A DNA stretch of 64,000 nt. Source: Gammaproteobacteria bacterium (GTDB lineage Bacteria; Pseudomonadota; Gammaproteobacteria; JAJFKO01). Every line of letters starts with the position of its first letter. The stretch's first letter is position 1. Both the position numbers and the translations under genes were made by a program. Below, one piece after another: positions 43,537 to 54,832 of the stretch. Location: positions 1-64,000 of the forward strand of contig JANQRR010000026.1 in assembly GCA_028284465.1 (NCBI GenBank). Direction: 5' to 3'. The notes beneath the pieces are model-generated. The model made no database searches. It was given only the letters and a program-made list of their open reading frames with translations, and was not told where the DNA came from.

Positions 43537-44511
43537 TTAAATGACTCCTGCGCGTAATAAATCATGCATGTGAATAACTCCTTTAACAACCCCATCATCG
43601 TCAACAACTGGCAATGATGTAATGAGATATTTTTCCATAAATTGAAGCGCTTCAAAAGCTAATTGCTTAGGCGCTACAGTTTTGCAGTTTGCAGTCATGA
43701 CTTCCTCAATCACCGTGTTATGAAAATCATGATTAGACTCTAAGGCACGCCGTAAATCACCGTCGGTAAAAATTCCGAGTAATTGTCGATCGACAGTAAT
43801 TACAGTTGTCATTCCCAAACATTTTTCAGTCATTACAATAAGTGCATCACTTAGTTTGGCGTCGGCATGAACCCACGGCACGTTATCATTTTTATGCATC
43901 ACATCTTCAACTTGCAACGTTAAACGTCGTCCAAGGTTGCCACCGGGGTGTGACAAGGCGAAGTCTTCAGCTGTGAAACCACGCGATTCTAACAAGGCAA
44001 TGGCGAGAGCATCTCCCATCGCTAGCATCGCGGTGGTGCTAGACGTTGGCGCTAAACCTAATGGACATGCTTCTTCAGTAATGCTGATATCTAAATTAAC
44101 TTGGGCAGCGTTAGCCAACGGCGAATGAGCATTGCCGGTGAAACTGATCAAAGGTGCTTCTAAGCGTTTAATGATAGGTAAAATCTTTAATAGTTCGTCG
44201 GTCGTGCCTGAGTAGGAAAGCGCTAACACCACGTCTTTATGGGTGATCATGCCAAGATCACCATGGCTAGCTTCACCTGGATGTACAAAAAATGCAGGGG
44301 TACCAGTGCTTGCTAAGGTTGCCGCAATTTTGTTGCCGATATGGCCAGATTTACCCATCCCGGTGACAATCACTCGACCATCACATTGCATGATCAGCTC
44401 GCAAGCTGTGCTGAAAGCCTCACCAAGGCGAGGTATGAGATTGGTAATAGCTTGGGATTCGTTGGTTAATACATCTTCAGCGATTTGGCATAGCTGTTGT
44501 TGGATAGCCAT
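43537..44511 (-). CDS. kdsD: Arabinose-5-phosphate isomerase KdsD
   Basis: SIS-domain isomerase making D-arabinose 5-phosphate for Kdo. It has 324 residues: SIS domain (about 35-170; VTGMGKSGHIGNKIAATLAS and FFVHPGEASHGDLGMI) and two CBS domains (about 205-320). The ATG at 44511 follows AGGAG; the longer frame upstream has no ribosome site. Divergent from mlaF, as in enterobacteria. Confidence 0.94.
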   Translation of the reverse strand: MAIQQQLCQIAEDVLTNESQAITNLIPRLGEAFSTACELIMQCDGRVIVTGMGKSGHIGNKIAATLASTGTPAFFVHPGEASHGDLGMITHKDVVLALSYSGTTDELLKILPIIKRLEAPLISFTGNAHSPLANAAQVNLDISITEEACPLGLAPTSSTTAMLAMGDALAIALLESRGFTAEDFALSHPGGNLGRRLTLQVEDVMHKNDNVPWVHADAKLSDALIVMTEKCLGMTTVITVDRQLLGIFTDGDLRRALESNHDFHNTVIEEVMTANCKTVAPKQLAFEALQFMEKYLITSLPVVDDDGVVKGVIHMHDLLRAGVI

Positions 44512-44634
44512 AGTCGCTCCTATGTTTATTGATATGAAGCTAGATTGTACTGAGCTTGATCTAATATGTCTATATTTGAACTTTAGGTTATTTTCCGTCA
44601 TTATAGCGAAAGCAGTAGTTATTAGAGTATTTCA

Positions 44635-45438
44635 ATGGATAATTCCCACGATCATCTGGTTAAGATCCGCAATGTGCACTTCAAACGCGGCGAGCGGCAG
44701 ATTTTTTCCGGCATTGACATGACCATTCCCAAAGGTAAAGTGGTGGCGATAATGGGTCCGAGTGGCTGTGGTAAAACAACCATGTTGCGCTTGATCGGCG
44801 CCAAGCTAAAGCCATCTCAAGGCAGCATTGAAGTGGATGGTCAAAATATTCATCGATTGTCGCGCAAACAACTCTATACTGCGCGGCGTAAAATCGGTTT
44901 ATTATTTCAAAGTGGCGCCTTATTTACAGGCATGTCGGTCTTTGAAAATGTAGCGTTTCCCTTACGTGAACATACTAATTTATCGGAACTTCTTATTCGT
45001 GATTTAGTATTAATGAAATTACAGGCAGTGGGTTTACGCGGTGCCGCTGGGCTCATGCCAAGTGAATTATCTGGTGGAATGGCGCGGCGCGTTGCATTAG
45101 CACGTGCTATAGCATTAGATCCACAATTAATTATGTATGATGAACCGTTCACTGGTTTAGATCCAATTGCTATGGGAGTGATCGTTAATTTAATTCGGCG
45201 ATTAAACGATGCTTTGGGTTTAACAAGTATTGTAGTGTCACATGATGTTTCTGAAGTGATGGGAATTGCTGATTATATTTATGTGTTAGCCGATGGCAAA
45301 GTGATCGGTGAAGGCACGCCAGAATCGATTAAACATACTCAATCGCCACGGCTTGAACAATTTATTCAAGGCTTACCCGATGGCGTGGTACCTTTTCATT
45401 ATCCAGCAAAAGATTATGCGGAGGAATTACTAGCATGA
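44635..45438 (+). CDS. mlaF: Phospholipid transport ATPase MlaF
   Basis: ATP-binding subunit of the MlaFEDB complex that keeps outer-membrane lipid asymmetry. It has 267 residues with Walker [17 protein letters not shown], signature [15 protein letters not shown] and Walker [16 protein letters not shown]. Overlaps mlaE by four bases. First of mlaFEDCB-murA. Confidence 0.95.
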   Translation: MDNSHDHLVKIRNVHFKRGERQIFSGIDMTIPKGKVVAIMGPSGCGKTTMLRLIGAKLKPSQGSIEVDGQNIHRLSRKQLYTARRKIGLLFQSGALFTGMSVFENVAFPLREHTNLSELLIRDLVLMKLQAVGLRGAAGLMPSELSGGMARRVALARAIALDPQLIMYDEPFTGLDPIAMGVIVNLIRRLNDALGLTSIVVSHDVSEVMGIADYIYVLADGKVIGEGTPESIKHTQSPRLEQFIQGLPDGVVPFHYPAKDYAEELLA

Positions 45439-46217
45439 TTGCGCGAATGCAAGCGCTTGGCGAACAAGGGTTAAATTTTTGCGGCACATTTGGCCGAGCT
45501 GGTTTATTTTTATTAGCGACGTTGCTACGGCGGCCACGATTGATCCGCACCTTTCCTTTATTAGTAAACGAATTATATTCTGTTGGCGTGCTTTCGCTGA
45601 TCATTATTATCGTGTCAGGTTTATTTATCGGTATGGTGTTAGGGTTGCAAGGTTATAACATCCTCGTTGATTTCGCTGCCAGTGAAAAATTAGGTACTTT
45701 AGTAGCGTTAAGTATTGTGCGTGAATTGGGCCCGGTGGTGGCTGCATTATTATTTGCAGGGCGTGCAGGTTCAGCGTTAACAGCTGAAATTGGTTTAATG
45801 AAAGCGACCGAACAACTTGATAGCATGGAAATGATCGGCGTTGATCCGTTATGGCGGATCATTTCACCGCGGCTGTGGGCAGGTTTTATTGCCTTGCCAC
45901 TGTTAACGTTAATTTTTTCCGCCGTGGCTATTTTAGGTGGTTACTTAGTAGGGGTGCAATGGTTAGGAATTGATGGCGGATCGTTTTGGAGTAACATGCA
46001 AGCGACAGTGCATTTTCGTGAAGATGTTGTCAATGGCATTATTAAAAGTCTCGTGTTTGGTTTTGTCGTGGTATGGATTGCGGTATTCCAAGGGTTTGAT
46101 GCCGTGCCAACATCGGCAGGCATAAGTCGGGCAACTACTAAAACTGTAGTGTATTCTTCGTTAGCTATTTTAGGATTAGACTTTGTGTTAACTGCAATGA
46201 TGATGGGAGGTTGGTGA
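45435..46217 (+). CDS. mlaE: Phospholipid transport permease MlaE
   Basis: Integral-membrane permease of the Mla system, 260 residues. Family signatures include [37 protein letters not shown] and [20 protein letters not shown]. About five to six hydrophobic segments. Overlaps mlaF; its end carries GGGAGG, the ribosome site of mlaD. Confidence 0.95.
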   Translation: MIARMQALGEQGLNFCGTFGRAGLFLLATLLRRPRLIRTFPLLVNELYSVGVLSLIIIIVSGLFIGMVLGLQGYNILVDFAASEKLGTLVALSIVRELGPVVAALLFAGRAGSALTAEIGLMKATEQLDSMEMIGVDPLWRIISPRLWAGFIALPLLTLIFSAVAILGGYLVGVQWLGIDGGSFWSNMQATVHFREDVVNGIIKSLVFGFVVVWIAVFQGFDAVPTSAGISRATTKTVVYSSLAILGLDFVLTAMMMGGW

Positions 46218-46219
46218 TC

Positions 46220-46693
46220 GTGCGCACAAGAACGATTGAAATAAGTGTGGGATTCTTTATGATGCTAGGCGTATTAGCGTTAGTATTTTTAGCATTTAAA
46301 GTAAGTGGTTTAACCAATCTTGTTGGCAATCATGTATATTACGTGACAGCCGATTTTAATAACATAGGTGGTTTGAAAGTGCGGGCGCCAGTGCGCATGG
46401 CCGGCGTGCGCATTGGTCAAGTGACGCAAATTGATTTGGATCATAAAACCTATCAAGCCAAAGTCACAATGGCGATCAATAATGCCGATAGCAATATTCC
46501 TGATGATTCTTCAGCAAGTATTTTAACTGAAGGAATATTAGGGGCAAACTATGTTGGTGTAGCACCGGGATATGCGGATAAGTTTTTACATAATGGCAGT
46601 AAGATTGACAATACTCATCCGGCATTAGTGTTAGAAAATTTAATTGGGCAATTGTTATTTAGCGTCAATAAAGGTTCTGAGAAAAAAAGTTAG
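46220..46693 (+). CDS. mlaD: Mla outer-membrane asymmetry protein MlaD (MCE domain)
   Basis: Membrane-anchored MCE-domain protein that forms the periplasmic hexamer of the Mla complex, 157 residues. N-terminal helix (EISVGFFMMLGVLALVFLAF), then the MCE fold (FNNIGGLKVRAPVRMAGVRI, SILTEGILGANYVGV). Start is one of several: GTG at 46220 (nine bases after GGAGG; residue pattern fits E. coli MlaD), GTG at 46214 (GTGA overlap with mlaE) or TTG at 46211. Confidence 0.93.
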   Translation: MRTRTIEISVGFFMMLGVLALVFLAFKVSGLTNLVGNHVYYVTADFNNIGGLKVRAPVRMAGVRIGQVTQIDLDHKTYQAKVTMAINNADSNIPDDSSASILTEGILGANYVGVAPGYADKFLHNGSKIDNTHPALVLENLIGQLLFSVNKGSEKKS

Positions 46694-46705
46694 GAGTGAG
46701 TCAGT

Positions 46706-47335
46706 ATGAAAAAAATTCTTAGTTGCTGGATGGTAATGTTATGTTTAGTAAGCAGTGTAGCAATCGCTTCTTCGCAAGTTGTCGATCCGGTGATGGTGTT
46801 AGATAAAGCCGCGCAGAAAATGTTGCATTCGCTTAAAGTCAATCACAAAAAAATTAACAAAAACCCAAGTATTTTATATAGAATTGTAAATAAAATTTTG
46901 GTGCCCCACATTGACCTCGACGGAATGTCGCGCTCAGTTTTAGGGCGGCGTATTTGGAGTAGCATTACCCCACAACAGCAACAAGCGTTTAATGTGGAAT
47001 TCACTAAATTAATTGTTCGTACTTATGCATCAGCGTTAAGTGCTTATACCGACGAAAAAGTGAAATTTTATCCTATTCGTGGCGGTTATCGAGATCGTAA
47101 TCGAGTGCAAGTTATGAGTGTGATTGAACGTGATAATGGCCCAAACATTCCGGTGAATTATCGCATGATCCGTATTGGTAACACCTGGAAAGTGTATGAT
47201 TTTAGTGTTGAAGGAATAAGTTTAATTCGCAGTTTTCAATCGCAATTTGCTACCCAGCTATCACAAAACAGCTTCAGTAGCGTTTTGCAGACATTAACTC
47301 AGCATAATCGTAAAGTCATAAAAGCAACAGGATAA
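46706..47335 (+). CDS. mlaC: Mla periplasmic lipid carrier MlaC
   Basis: Periplasmic phospholipid-binding shuttle between the outer-membrane MlaA and the inner-membrane complex; 209 residues. Signal peptide of about 21 residues ending at VAIA. VPHIDLDGMSRSVLGRRIW, FTKLIVRTYASAL and RIGNTWKVYDFSVEGISLI are MlaC/Ttg2D motifs. Confidence 0.93.
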   Translation: MKKILSCWMVMLCLVSSVAIASSQVVDPVMVLDKAAQKMLHSLKVNHKKINKNPSILYRIVNKILVPHIDLDGMSRSVLGRRIWSSITPQQQQAFNVEFTKLIVRTYASALSAYTDEKVKFYPIRGGYRDRNRVQVMSVIERDNGPNIPVNYRMIRIGNTWKVYDFSVEGISLIRSFQSQFATQLSQNSFSSVLQTLTQHNRKVIKATG

Positions 47336-47342
47336 ACACACA

Positions 47343-48901
<1,559 letters not shown>

Positions 48902-48919
48902 AGCAAACTTATCAAATTC

Positions 48920-48954
48920 GTCATTGCGAGGAGTGTAACGACGAAGCAATCCTG
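48920..48954. repeat. Palindromic repeat A, single-arm copy 4
   Basis: GTCATTGCGAGGAGTGTAAC followed by GACGAAGCAATCCTG, the left arm of element A. The right arm is missing or reduced. Located between murA and prfC, 62 bases before the latter. Confidence 0.6.
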
Positions 48955-49015
48955 ATAAGTTATTTCACGGATTATAATCCTCGAGATGATAAATAATTAA
49001 TGTTTAGAGTATATT

Positions 49016-50605
49016 ATGTCGGAACAATTAGAAACAGAAATCGCGAAGCGTCGTACTTTTGCGATTATTTCACATCCTGACGCCGGTAAAACCACATTAA
49101 CAGAAAAACTATTATTGTTTGGTGGTGCGATCCAGCTAGCAGGTACGGTGAAAGGGCGCAAAGCAGCGCGTCATGCGACGTCTGATTGGATGGAGTTAGA
49201 AAAGCAACGCGGGATCTCTGTTACTACCTCAGTAATGCAATTTCCTTATCGCGATCGTATTGTTAATTTGTTAGACACGCCAGGGCATGAAGATTTTTCT
49301 GAAGATACCTACCGCACACTAACAGCGGTCGATTCTGCTTTAATGGTGATTGATGCGGCTAAAGGTGTGGAACCACGCACCATTAAATTAATGGATGTTA
49401 CTCGATTGCGCGCAACACCAATCATGACGTTAATCAATAAACTCGATCGCGATAGCCAAGATCCATTCGAGTTGCTCGATAATATTGAAACGGTATTAAA
49501 GATCCGTTGTGCACCAATCACTTGGCCATTAGGTAGTGGTAAGGAATTTAAAGGTGTTTATCATCTGCATGAAGATGCGTTTTACATTTTTGATATTGGT
49601 AAGAGCAAACAACGGTTGCCAGAGTTTACGAAAGTAAAAGGCTTAGATAATTCAGCATTGCTTGATAAGTTTGGCGAAAAATTTATGCTGGAGTTTCGCG
49701 AGCAAATTGATATTGTTAAAGCAGCAAGTCATGAGTTTGTGTTACAAGATTATCTAGCTGCAGAATTAACCCCAGTGTTTTTTGGTTCAGCATTACAAAA
49801 TTTTGGAATTAAAGAATTATTAGATATGTTTGTTGAACACGCACCAGCGCCACAACCGAGACCAACTTTAACTCGTGAAGTTGCGCCGCAAGAGCCGCAA
49901 TTTTCTGGCTTTGTTTTTAAAATCCAAGCGAACATGGATCCTGCTCATCGTGATCGAATTGCATTTATGCGTGTGTGTTCAGGTGTGTATCGCAAAGCTA
50001 TGAAGATCAGGCATTTACGAATTGGGCGTGACGTCCAAATTAATCAAGCGTTAACGTTTATGGCTGGCGCGCGTGATCATGTCGATACGGCTTGGCCAGG
50101 CGATATAATCGGTTTACATAATCATGGCACCATTCGGATTGGCGATGTGTTTACTGCTGGCGAAGAATTAAAATTTACTGGCATTCCTAATTTTGCACCA
50201 GAATTATTCCGTCGTGTTAATCTACGTGATCCTTTGAAAATGAAAGCATTGCAAAAAGGCTTGTTGCAATTAGCCGAAGAGGGCGCAACCCAAGTGTTTC
50301 GGCCACTTAATCGCAATGACCTTATTTTAGGTGCCGTAGGTTTATTGCAGTTTGATGTTGTTGCCTATCGATTAAAATATGAATATCGTGTTGAATGTTA
50401 TTATGAAACGATTTCATTGGTTGCTGCGCGCTGGGTGAGTTGTGATGATCCTAAAATGTTAGCGCAATTTAAAGAAAAATGTGAAAATAATCTGGCGTTA
50501 GATGGTCATGATAATTTAATTTATTTAGCTCCAACCCAAGTCAATTTGCAATTAACCATGGAACGTTGGCCAGATATTCAATTTCATGCCACGCAGGAAT
50601 ATTAA
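49016..50605 (+). CDS. prfC: Peptide chain release factor 3
   Basis: Translational GTPase that recycles RF1/RF2 after termination. It has 529 residues: G1 [17 protein letters not shown]3 [15 protein letters not shown]4 NKLDRD, and the C-terminal domain with [18 protein letters not shown] and [14 protein letters not shown], which set RF3 apart from EF-G. Alone in its unit, followed by paired palindromes. Confidence 0.96.
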   Translation: MSEQLETEIAKRRTFAIISHPDAGKTTLTEKLLLFGGAIQLAGTVKGRKAARHATSDWMELEKQRGISVTTSVMQFPYRDRIVNLLDTPGHEDFSEDTYRTLTAVDSALMVIDAAKGVEPRTIKLMDVTRLRATPIMTLINKLDRDSQDPFELLDNIETVLKIRCAPITWPLGSGKEFKGVYHLHEDAFYIFDIGKSKQRLPEFTKVKGLDNSALLDKFGEKFMLEFREQIDIVKAASHEFVLQDYLAAELTPVFFGSALQNFGIKELLDMFVEHAPAPQPRPTLTREVAPQEPQFSGFVFKIQANMDPAHRDRIAFMRVCSGVYRKAMKIRHLRIGRDVQINQALTFMAGARDHVDTAWPGDIIGLHNHGTIRIGDVFTAGEELKFTGIPNFAPELFRRVNLRDPLKMKALQKGLLQLAEEGATQVFRPLNRNDLILGAVGLLQFDVVAYRLKYEYRVECYYETISLVAARWVSCDDPKMLAQFKEKCENNLALDGHDNLIYLAPTQVNLQLTMERWPDIQFHATQEY

Positions 50606-50680
50606 GACCGATCATGCCAATTGAGTTCAGGTCGATTAGCTGATAATACACTTCAAAGGTGATATTGTTGCTCTATCAAG

Positions 50681-50793
50681 CTCCCAATTTAGCGGCTAAA
50701 TTAGGAGTAATATCCCAAAATTGTTTTGACAGGCATAACAACATGTTTTAAGATAATTAGACAAGGCTCCTAATTTAGCCGCTAAATTGGGAG
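50681..50793. repeat. Two exact inverted 27-bp palindromes upstream of the AAA ATPase
   Basis: The element at 50681-50707 and the one at 50767-50793 are exact reverse complements of each other, each itself an imperfect palindrome around AATTTAGCSGCTAAATT with CTCCC/TAGGAG ends. They are separated by 59 bases and the second ends 39 bases before the ATPase start. This could be an operator pair, a pair of element ends, or both. No other copies were seen in the window. Confidence 0.7.
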
Positions 50794-50832
50794 CACGAGA
50801 TAATCTAAGGTCAGTTTAAAAAGGTTAAATTT

Positions 50833-52026
50833 GTGAACAAAGGAAACATCAGTCGTATCATTGAGCTGTCAAAGCAAGACGATATAATTCTCTTTGGTCC
50901 TCGAGGTGCGGGTAAAAGCACATTATTAAAAGAATTGTTTGATTCTAAAGAATGTCTCTGGATTGATTTATTGTTACCGAAACAAGAAGCTCGTTATGGC
51001 CGTGATCCAGAATTGTTAATTGCTGAAGTAGAGGGTATGCTTCCAACTCAAACTCATATAGTGATTGATGAAATTCAAAAAGTGCCTAAATTACTTGATG
51101 TAGTACATTATCTTATTGAGAATACTAATAAACATTTCATTCTTACAGGATCAAGCGCACGTAAAATTAAACGTGCCTCAGCAAATTTACTTGCTGGCCG
51201 AGCTTTTGTGCATAGTCTTGCACCATTTACTTTCCAAGAATTAGGGAAGTCGTTTCATTTAAATAAGGCATTACACTATGGCATGCTACCAAAGATATAT
51301 ACATTAAAAACAGAAACGCAACAGAAGCAATACTTGAAATCATATGCACATACTTATTTAAAAGAAGAAGTTTGGGTGGAGCAATTTATAAAAAATTTGG
51401 ATCCCTTTCGTTACTTTTTAGAAGTAGCAGCGCAATGTAATGGAAAGGTTTTAAATTATAGCAAAATTGGTCGAGATGTTGGTGTTGACCACAAAACAGT
51501 TGAAAATTACTATTCGATTCTTGTGGACACTTTATTAGGGTTTATTTTGCCTGCGCATGCAAATTCTTTTCGTAAACAATTAAGGCAAGCACCAAAGTTT
51601 TATTTCTTTGATGTTGGAGTGACACGTGCACTCGGTAGATTGCTATCTGTACCGGTTTCGGAACAAACTAGTTATTATGGTGAGGTTTTCGAGCATTTTA
51701 TTATGGCAGAAATTAGTAAATATATTAATTATTTTAAAGATGAATATCGCCTTAGTTATATATGCACTAAAAATAATATTGAAATTGATTTAGTTGTTTC
51801 CAGGCCAGCACAGCCATTATTATTAGTGGAAATTAAAAGCAGTAGTAATGTTACAGCTGAGCAAGTATCTAAATTAGAAAAGATAGCGCAGGATATCCCC
51901 AACTGTGAGGCAATCTGTTTGTCACGTGATGATAAGCGAAAAAAATTTGGCTCAGTTACAGTTTGGCCTTGGCGAGATGGAATTTTAGAGTATTTTCACC
52001 ACTCTACGTCAATGCGGGCTAAGTGA
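50833..52026 (+). CDS. AAA ATPase with DUF4143 domain
   Basis: A 397-residue AAA_14/DUF4143 protein. Walker A is FGPRGAGKSTLLKELF, Walker B HIVIDEIQKVPKLLD, and sensor 1 FILTGSSARKIKR. The C-terminal DUF4143 part ends in an EIDLVV...LLLVEIKSS pattern resembling a restriction-endonuclease-like core (D/ExK). The family is patchily distributed in bacteria and archaea, of unclear function, often next to toxin-antitoxin or mobile genes. GTG start with AAGG eight bases upstream. Preceded by the paired palindromes. It overlaps the following small gene by one base. Confidence 0.85.
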   Translation: MNKGNISRIIELSKQDDIILFGPRGAGKSTLLKELFDSKECLWIDLLLPKQEARYGRDPELLIAEVEGMLPTQTHIVIDEIQKVPKLLDVVHYLIENTNKHFILTGSSARKIKRASANLLAGRAFVHSLAPFTFQELGKSFHLNKALHYGMLPKIYTLKTETQQKQYLKSYAHTYLKEEVWVEQFIKNLDPFRYFLEVAAQCNGKVLNYSKIGRDVGVDHKTVENYYSILVDTLLGFILPAHANSFRKQLRQAPKFYFFDVGVTRALGRLLSVPVSEQTSYYGEVFEHFIMAEISKYINYFKDEYRLSYICTKNNIEIDLVVSRPAQPLLLVEIKSSSNVTAEQVSKLEKIAQDIPNCEAICLSRDDKRKKFGSVTVWPWRDGILEYFHHSTSMRAK

Positions 52027-52373
52027 TGGTACTGGGTTTTGGTGAATGGTTAAGAGCACTTAATGTCAATCAGAAACATGAAGATTATAATAATACGCCA
52101 TTATTATTACATGTATTGCGAACTCACAACCGCAATCATATGAGAAGATGGCCTAATGTACTATTAAAATTAGACGCGGATCCTTTCTTGCCAGATAGGG
52201 ATTATAATTCTCCTGTGACCTACTGCCTACAATCAAATAATACATCGTTTTTGAGAATTATTACTAATGGAATGTTTTATCAAGCATTTGTCTTAAATTT
52301 AGCAACACGAATACGATTGATCTTCTACGTTCATCAGGATCAGATAACGAGCAGTTATTTCACCATTAAATAA
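52026..52373 (+). CDS. Small ankyrin-like protein or fragment
   Basis: A 115-residue frame. Residues ~24-80 (NNTPLLLHVLRTHNRNHM, LLKLDADPFLPDRDYNSPV) resemble two degenerate ankyrin repeats. The remainder, rich in aromatic and Ile residues, does not look like the same domain, suggesting a truncated or frameshifted larger ankyrin gene. The ATG overlaps the ATPase stop (TGATG). Its 3' end overlaps the convergent APH-like gene by 19 bases. Ankyrin proteins are common effectors in intracellular bacteria. Confidence 0.45.
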   Translation: MVLGFGEWLRALNVNQKHEDYNNTPLLLHVLRTHNRNHMRRWPNVLLKLDADPFLPDRDYNSPVTYCLQSNNTSFLRIITNGMFYQAFVLNLATRIRLIFYVHQDQITSSYFTIK

Positions 52374-53242
52374 ATGTGTTTGGCGATGGCAATTGGCCAA
52401 CTTGGATCGCCATTATCTTCAATAAACCATACTGCAGACAATATCATTCTTAAGTATACCCAACACAATAAACGATCGGGAACAAGGTTCAAGCACTGTG
52501 CTAGTGGAATAATTCTTTCAGTGATCAAGATAGGTATATCAGGATGAGAGCCAATTTCTTCTTTATCAATTAAATCAAACGCAGCAGCTTCGAATCCGAT
52601 CTCGCCGACAATGCCTTTAGGATCAATGGCCAGCCACTGTGAACCATGCTGAATAATATTTTCATGATGTAAATCGCCATGCAGTACATATTCATTTTCT
52701 GAGGTTATTAATAGATGCTGTTTAATGTCACGAGCTTTTTGCAATAAGTGACTAGGAATAACTGAATGATTTATTTTATCAATTGCTATTAACCAATCAC
52801 TCACGTTTTTAAAGCTTTGTTTTTCAGTTTGCGAGACAGAAGTCAGTTGGGTAATAACATCGGCATAATATTCAATGACGGCGGTAACTTTTTGTGGATA
52901 CAATGACTTTAAAGAATCTCCAGGCACTGCTTGTTCCAAGAGTAAAGCATTATATTTAGCATTAACATCAATGAGCTGCACACAACTGTGGCCATTAAAA
53001 TGTTGCAGCGCTTTAATTTCATCATCAATCAATTTTTTATCGCAGCTAATTTTAATAACAACAGGCGTATTATCGTCTTTCATCGCTTTGGCAACAAAAT
53101 TCCAATTCATGTTAACAATAGGGTGTAAATCTGTTAATGACCAATGCTGCGATAATGTTTTTAATAATAGTGGCAAACCCTCAAGCCAGCCTTTACCTTT
53201 ATCGCCAAATAGACTTGTGATGTTTTTTTCTAATGTTTTCAT
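52355..53242 (-). CDS. Aminoglycoside/hydroxyurea phosphotransferase family (APH(6)-like) kinase
   Basis: A small-molecule kinase of 295 residues resembling the streptomycin 6-kinase/hydroxyurea phosphotransferase family. Visible: VVIKISCDKKLIDDEIKAL (ATP-binding Lys and Glu), the catalytic loop YVLHGDLHHENIIQHGSQ (HGDxxxxN) and the metal-binding WLAIDPKGIVGE (DPKG in place of DFG). The substrate is unknown; chromosomal members need not give drug resistance. ATG at 53242 preferred over TTG two codons earlier; no clear ribosome site. Confidence 0.8.
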   Translation of the reverse strand: MKTLEKNITSLFGDKGKGWLEGLPLLLKTLSQHWSLTDLHPIVNMNWNFVAKAMKDDNTPVVIKISCDKKLIDDEIKALQHFNGHSCVQLIDVNAKYNALLLEQAVPGDSLKSLYPQKVTAVIEYYADVITQLTSVSQTEKQSFKNVSDWLIAIDKINHSVIPSHLLQKARDIKQHLLITSENEYVLHGDLHHENIIQHGSQWLAIDPKGIVGEIGFEAAAFDLIDKEEIGSHPDIPILITERIIPLAQCLNLVPDRLLCWVYLRMILSAVWFIEDNGDPSWPIAIAKHIYLMVK

Positions 53243-53293
53243 GATCAAAAAATCTGGCTTTGTTTAAATTATGAACTCTCATGTGAGTATTTT

Positions 53294-53358
53294 TGCAAAA
53301 ACGTGAAAATATCACAATATTCACAGTGAAAAACGTGATATTTTCACGTTTTTCGCAA
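53294..53358. repeat. Long inverted repeat with a gtgAAAATATcac core
   Basis: AACGTGAAAATATCAC (53300-53315) is repeated in inverted form as GTGATATTTTCACGTT (53335-53350), and the match continues outward through TTGC(A/G)AAAA on the left and TTTTCGCAA on the right. The 19-base loop contains another small palindrome, ATTCACAGTGAA. GTGA/TCAC half-sites therefore occur several times. It lies between the APH-like kinase and ampG. Confidence 0.6.
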
Positions 53359-53503
53359 TTTTGCGGCAAAAAAATATGCAATCAGCGCTGAGGAGCTTCT
53401 CTAGCATTAAAGAGCAAAAGCTTACAGACTTTACAATTAGTAGCATTTACCGCATCATGCGCGTCAAGGATCTAGACAATATAAACTTTAACAAGGAATC
53501 GAA

Positions 53504-54832
53504 ATGACTCATCCTGCTAAAAATTATAATGCGGCTATCGTCGATCAGGCGCAAGCAGCGACTAGTTTTAGTTTTAATGATTATCTTGCCTTATTTTTTA
53601 ATCCACGCGTGTTAGCGGTGTTATTTTTAGGCTTTGCTTCAGGTTTGCCGTTAGCGTTGAGCACAAGCACGTTACAAGCTTGGTTCACCGTGTCTGGGAT
53701 TGATATCGTTACAATCGGTATTTTAGGTTTAGCAGGCATGCCGTATTTATGGAAGTTTTTATGGGCGCCGTTAATGGATCGCTATGTGCCACCATTGTTT
53801 GGGCGGCGTCGCGGCTGGGTGTTAGTCACGCAAGCAGCGTTAATTGCCATTTTAGTTTTTATGAGCACGCTGCACCCGCAGCATCAAACCTTATTGCTAG
53901 CAATTTTAGCATTGGCAATGGCGTTTGCATCGGCTTCACAAGATATCGTTATCAATGCATATTCCACGGAAGTGTTGCGCCCACATGAACGCGGTATTGG
54001 CGCGGCAATGATGATCGCAGGTTATCGAATCGCCATGCTGGTATCAGGTGGTTTAGCATTGATTTTCGCTGATCATTTAGGTTGGCATATGACGTATTTA
54101 TTAATGGCAGCGTTTATGAGTATTGGTGTAGTGGCAGCGATATTTGGCCCAGAACCTGAGAAACAAGCAGCACCACCAACTAATTTGCTCGCCGCAACTA
54201 TCGAACCCATTAAAGAATTTATATTACGTAAAGATTCCTTAATTATTATTTCCATGATCGTTTTATATAAGATAGGTGATGCGTTTGCTTTAAGTTTGAC
54301 ATCAACGTTTTTAATTCGTGGTTTAGGATTTAGTTTAACTGACGTTGGGGTGATTAATAAGTTTATGACGATCATCGGATCGGTTATTGGCGTATTCGTT
54401 GGTGGTGTTGGTATGGCACGCTTAGGGCTCTATCGTTCGCTTATGATCTTTGGCATACTGCAAGCGGTGTCTAATTTTTTATATATGTTATTAGCTATCG
54501 TTGGTAAAAGTTTTTATTTCGCTAGTTTTGCTATCTTTTTTGAAAATTTTTGTGGTGGCATGGCGATGGCTGCATTTCTAGCATTTATAATGGCATTATG
54601 CGATCGACGCTTCACGGCATTTCAATTTGCATTGTTAACGGCGTTAGCCTCGATTGGGCGAGTGTTTGCTGGGCCAATCGCTGGTGTGTTAGTCGAGCAT
54701 TTTGGGTGGGTGCATTTTTATTTTATGACGGTGATATTTGCCTTACCTGGTTTAGGGTTTTTATGGTTTATGCGTCGCAATCGAGTGTTTGCCGATACCG
54801 TATATAAGAAGGAAGAACATGCAACATCTTAG
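53504..54832 (+). CDS. ampG: AmpG-family muropeptide MFS transporter
   Basis: Inner-membrane importer of anhydro-muropeptides for peptidoglycan recycling (PAT/AmpG family), 442 residues and about 12 helices. Typical: LGFASGLPLALSTSTLQAWF, GLAGMPYLWKFLWAPLMDRY, ASQDIVINAYSTEVLRPHERG and FENFCGGMAMAAFLAFIMALCDRRFTA (only part is conserved in all). AAGGA lies seven bases before the ATG. The lpxO-like gene starts before its stop. Confidence 0.9.
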   Translation: MTHPAKNYNAAIVDQAQAATSFSFNDYLALFFNPRVLAVLFLGFASGLPLALSTSTLQAWFTVSGIDIVTIGILGLAGMPYLWKFLWAPLMDRYVPPLFGRRRGWVLVTQAALIAILVFMSTLHPQHQTLLLAILALAMAFASASQDIVINAYSTEVLRPHERGIGAAMMIAGYRIAMLVSGGLALIFADHLGWHMTYLLMAAFMSIGVVAAIFGPEPEKQAAPPTNLLAATIEPIKEFILRKDSLIIISMIVLYKIGDAFALSLTSTFLIRGLGFSLTDVGVINKFMTIIGSVIGVFVGGVGMARLGLYRSLMIFGILQAVSNFLYMLLAIVGKSFYFASFAIFFENFCGGMAMAAFLAFIMALCDRRFTAFQFALLTALASIGRVFAGPIAGVLVEHFGWVHFYFMTVIFALPGLGFLWFMRRNRVFADTVYKKEEHATS

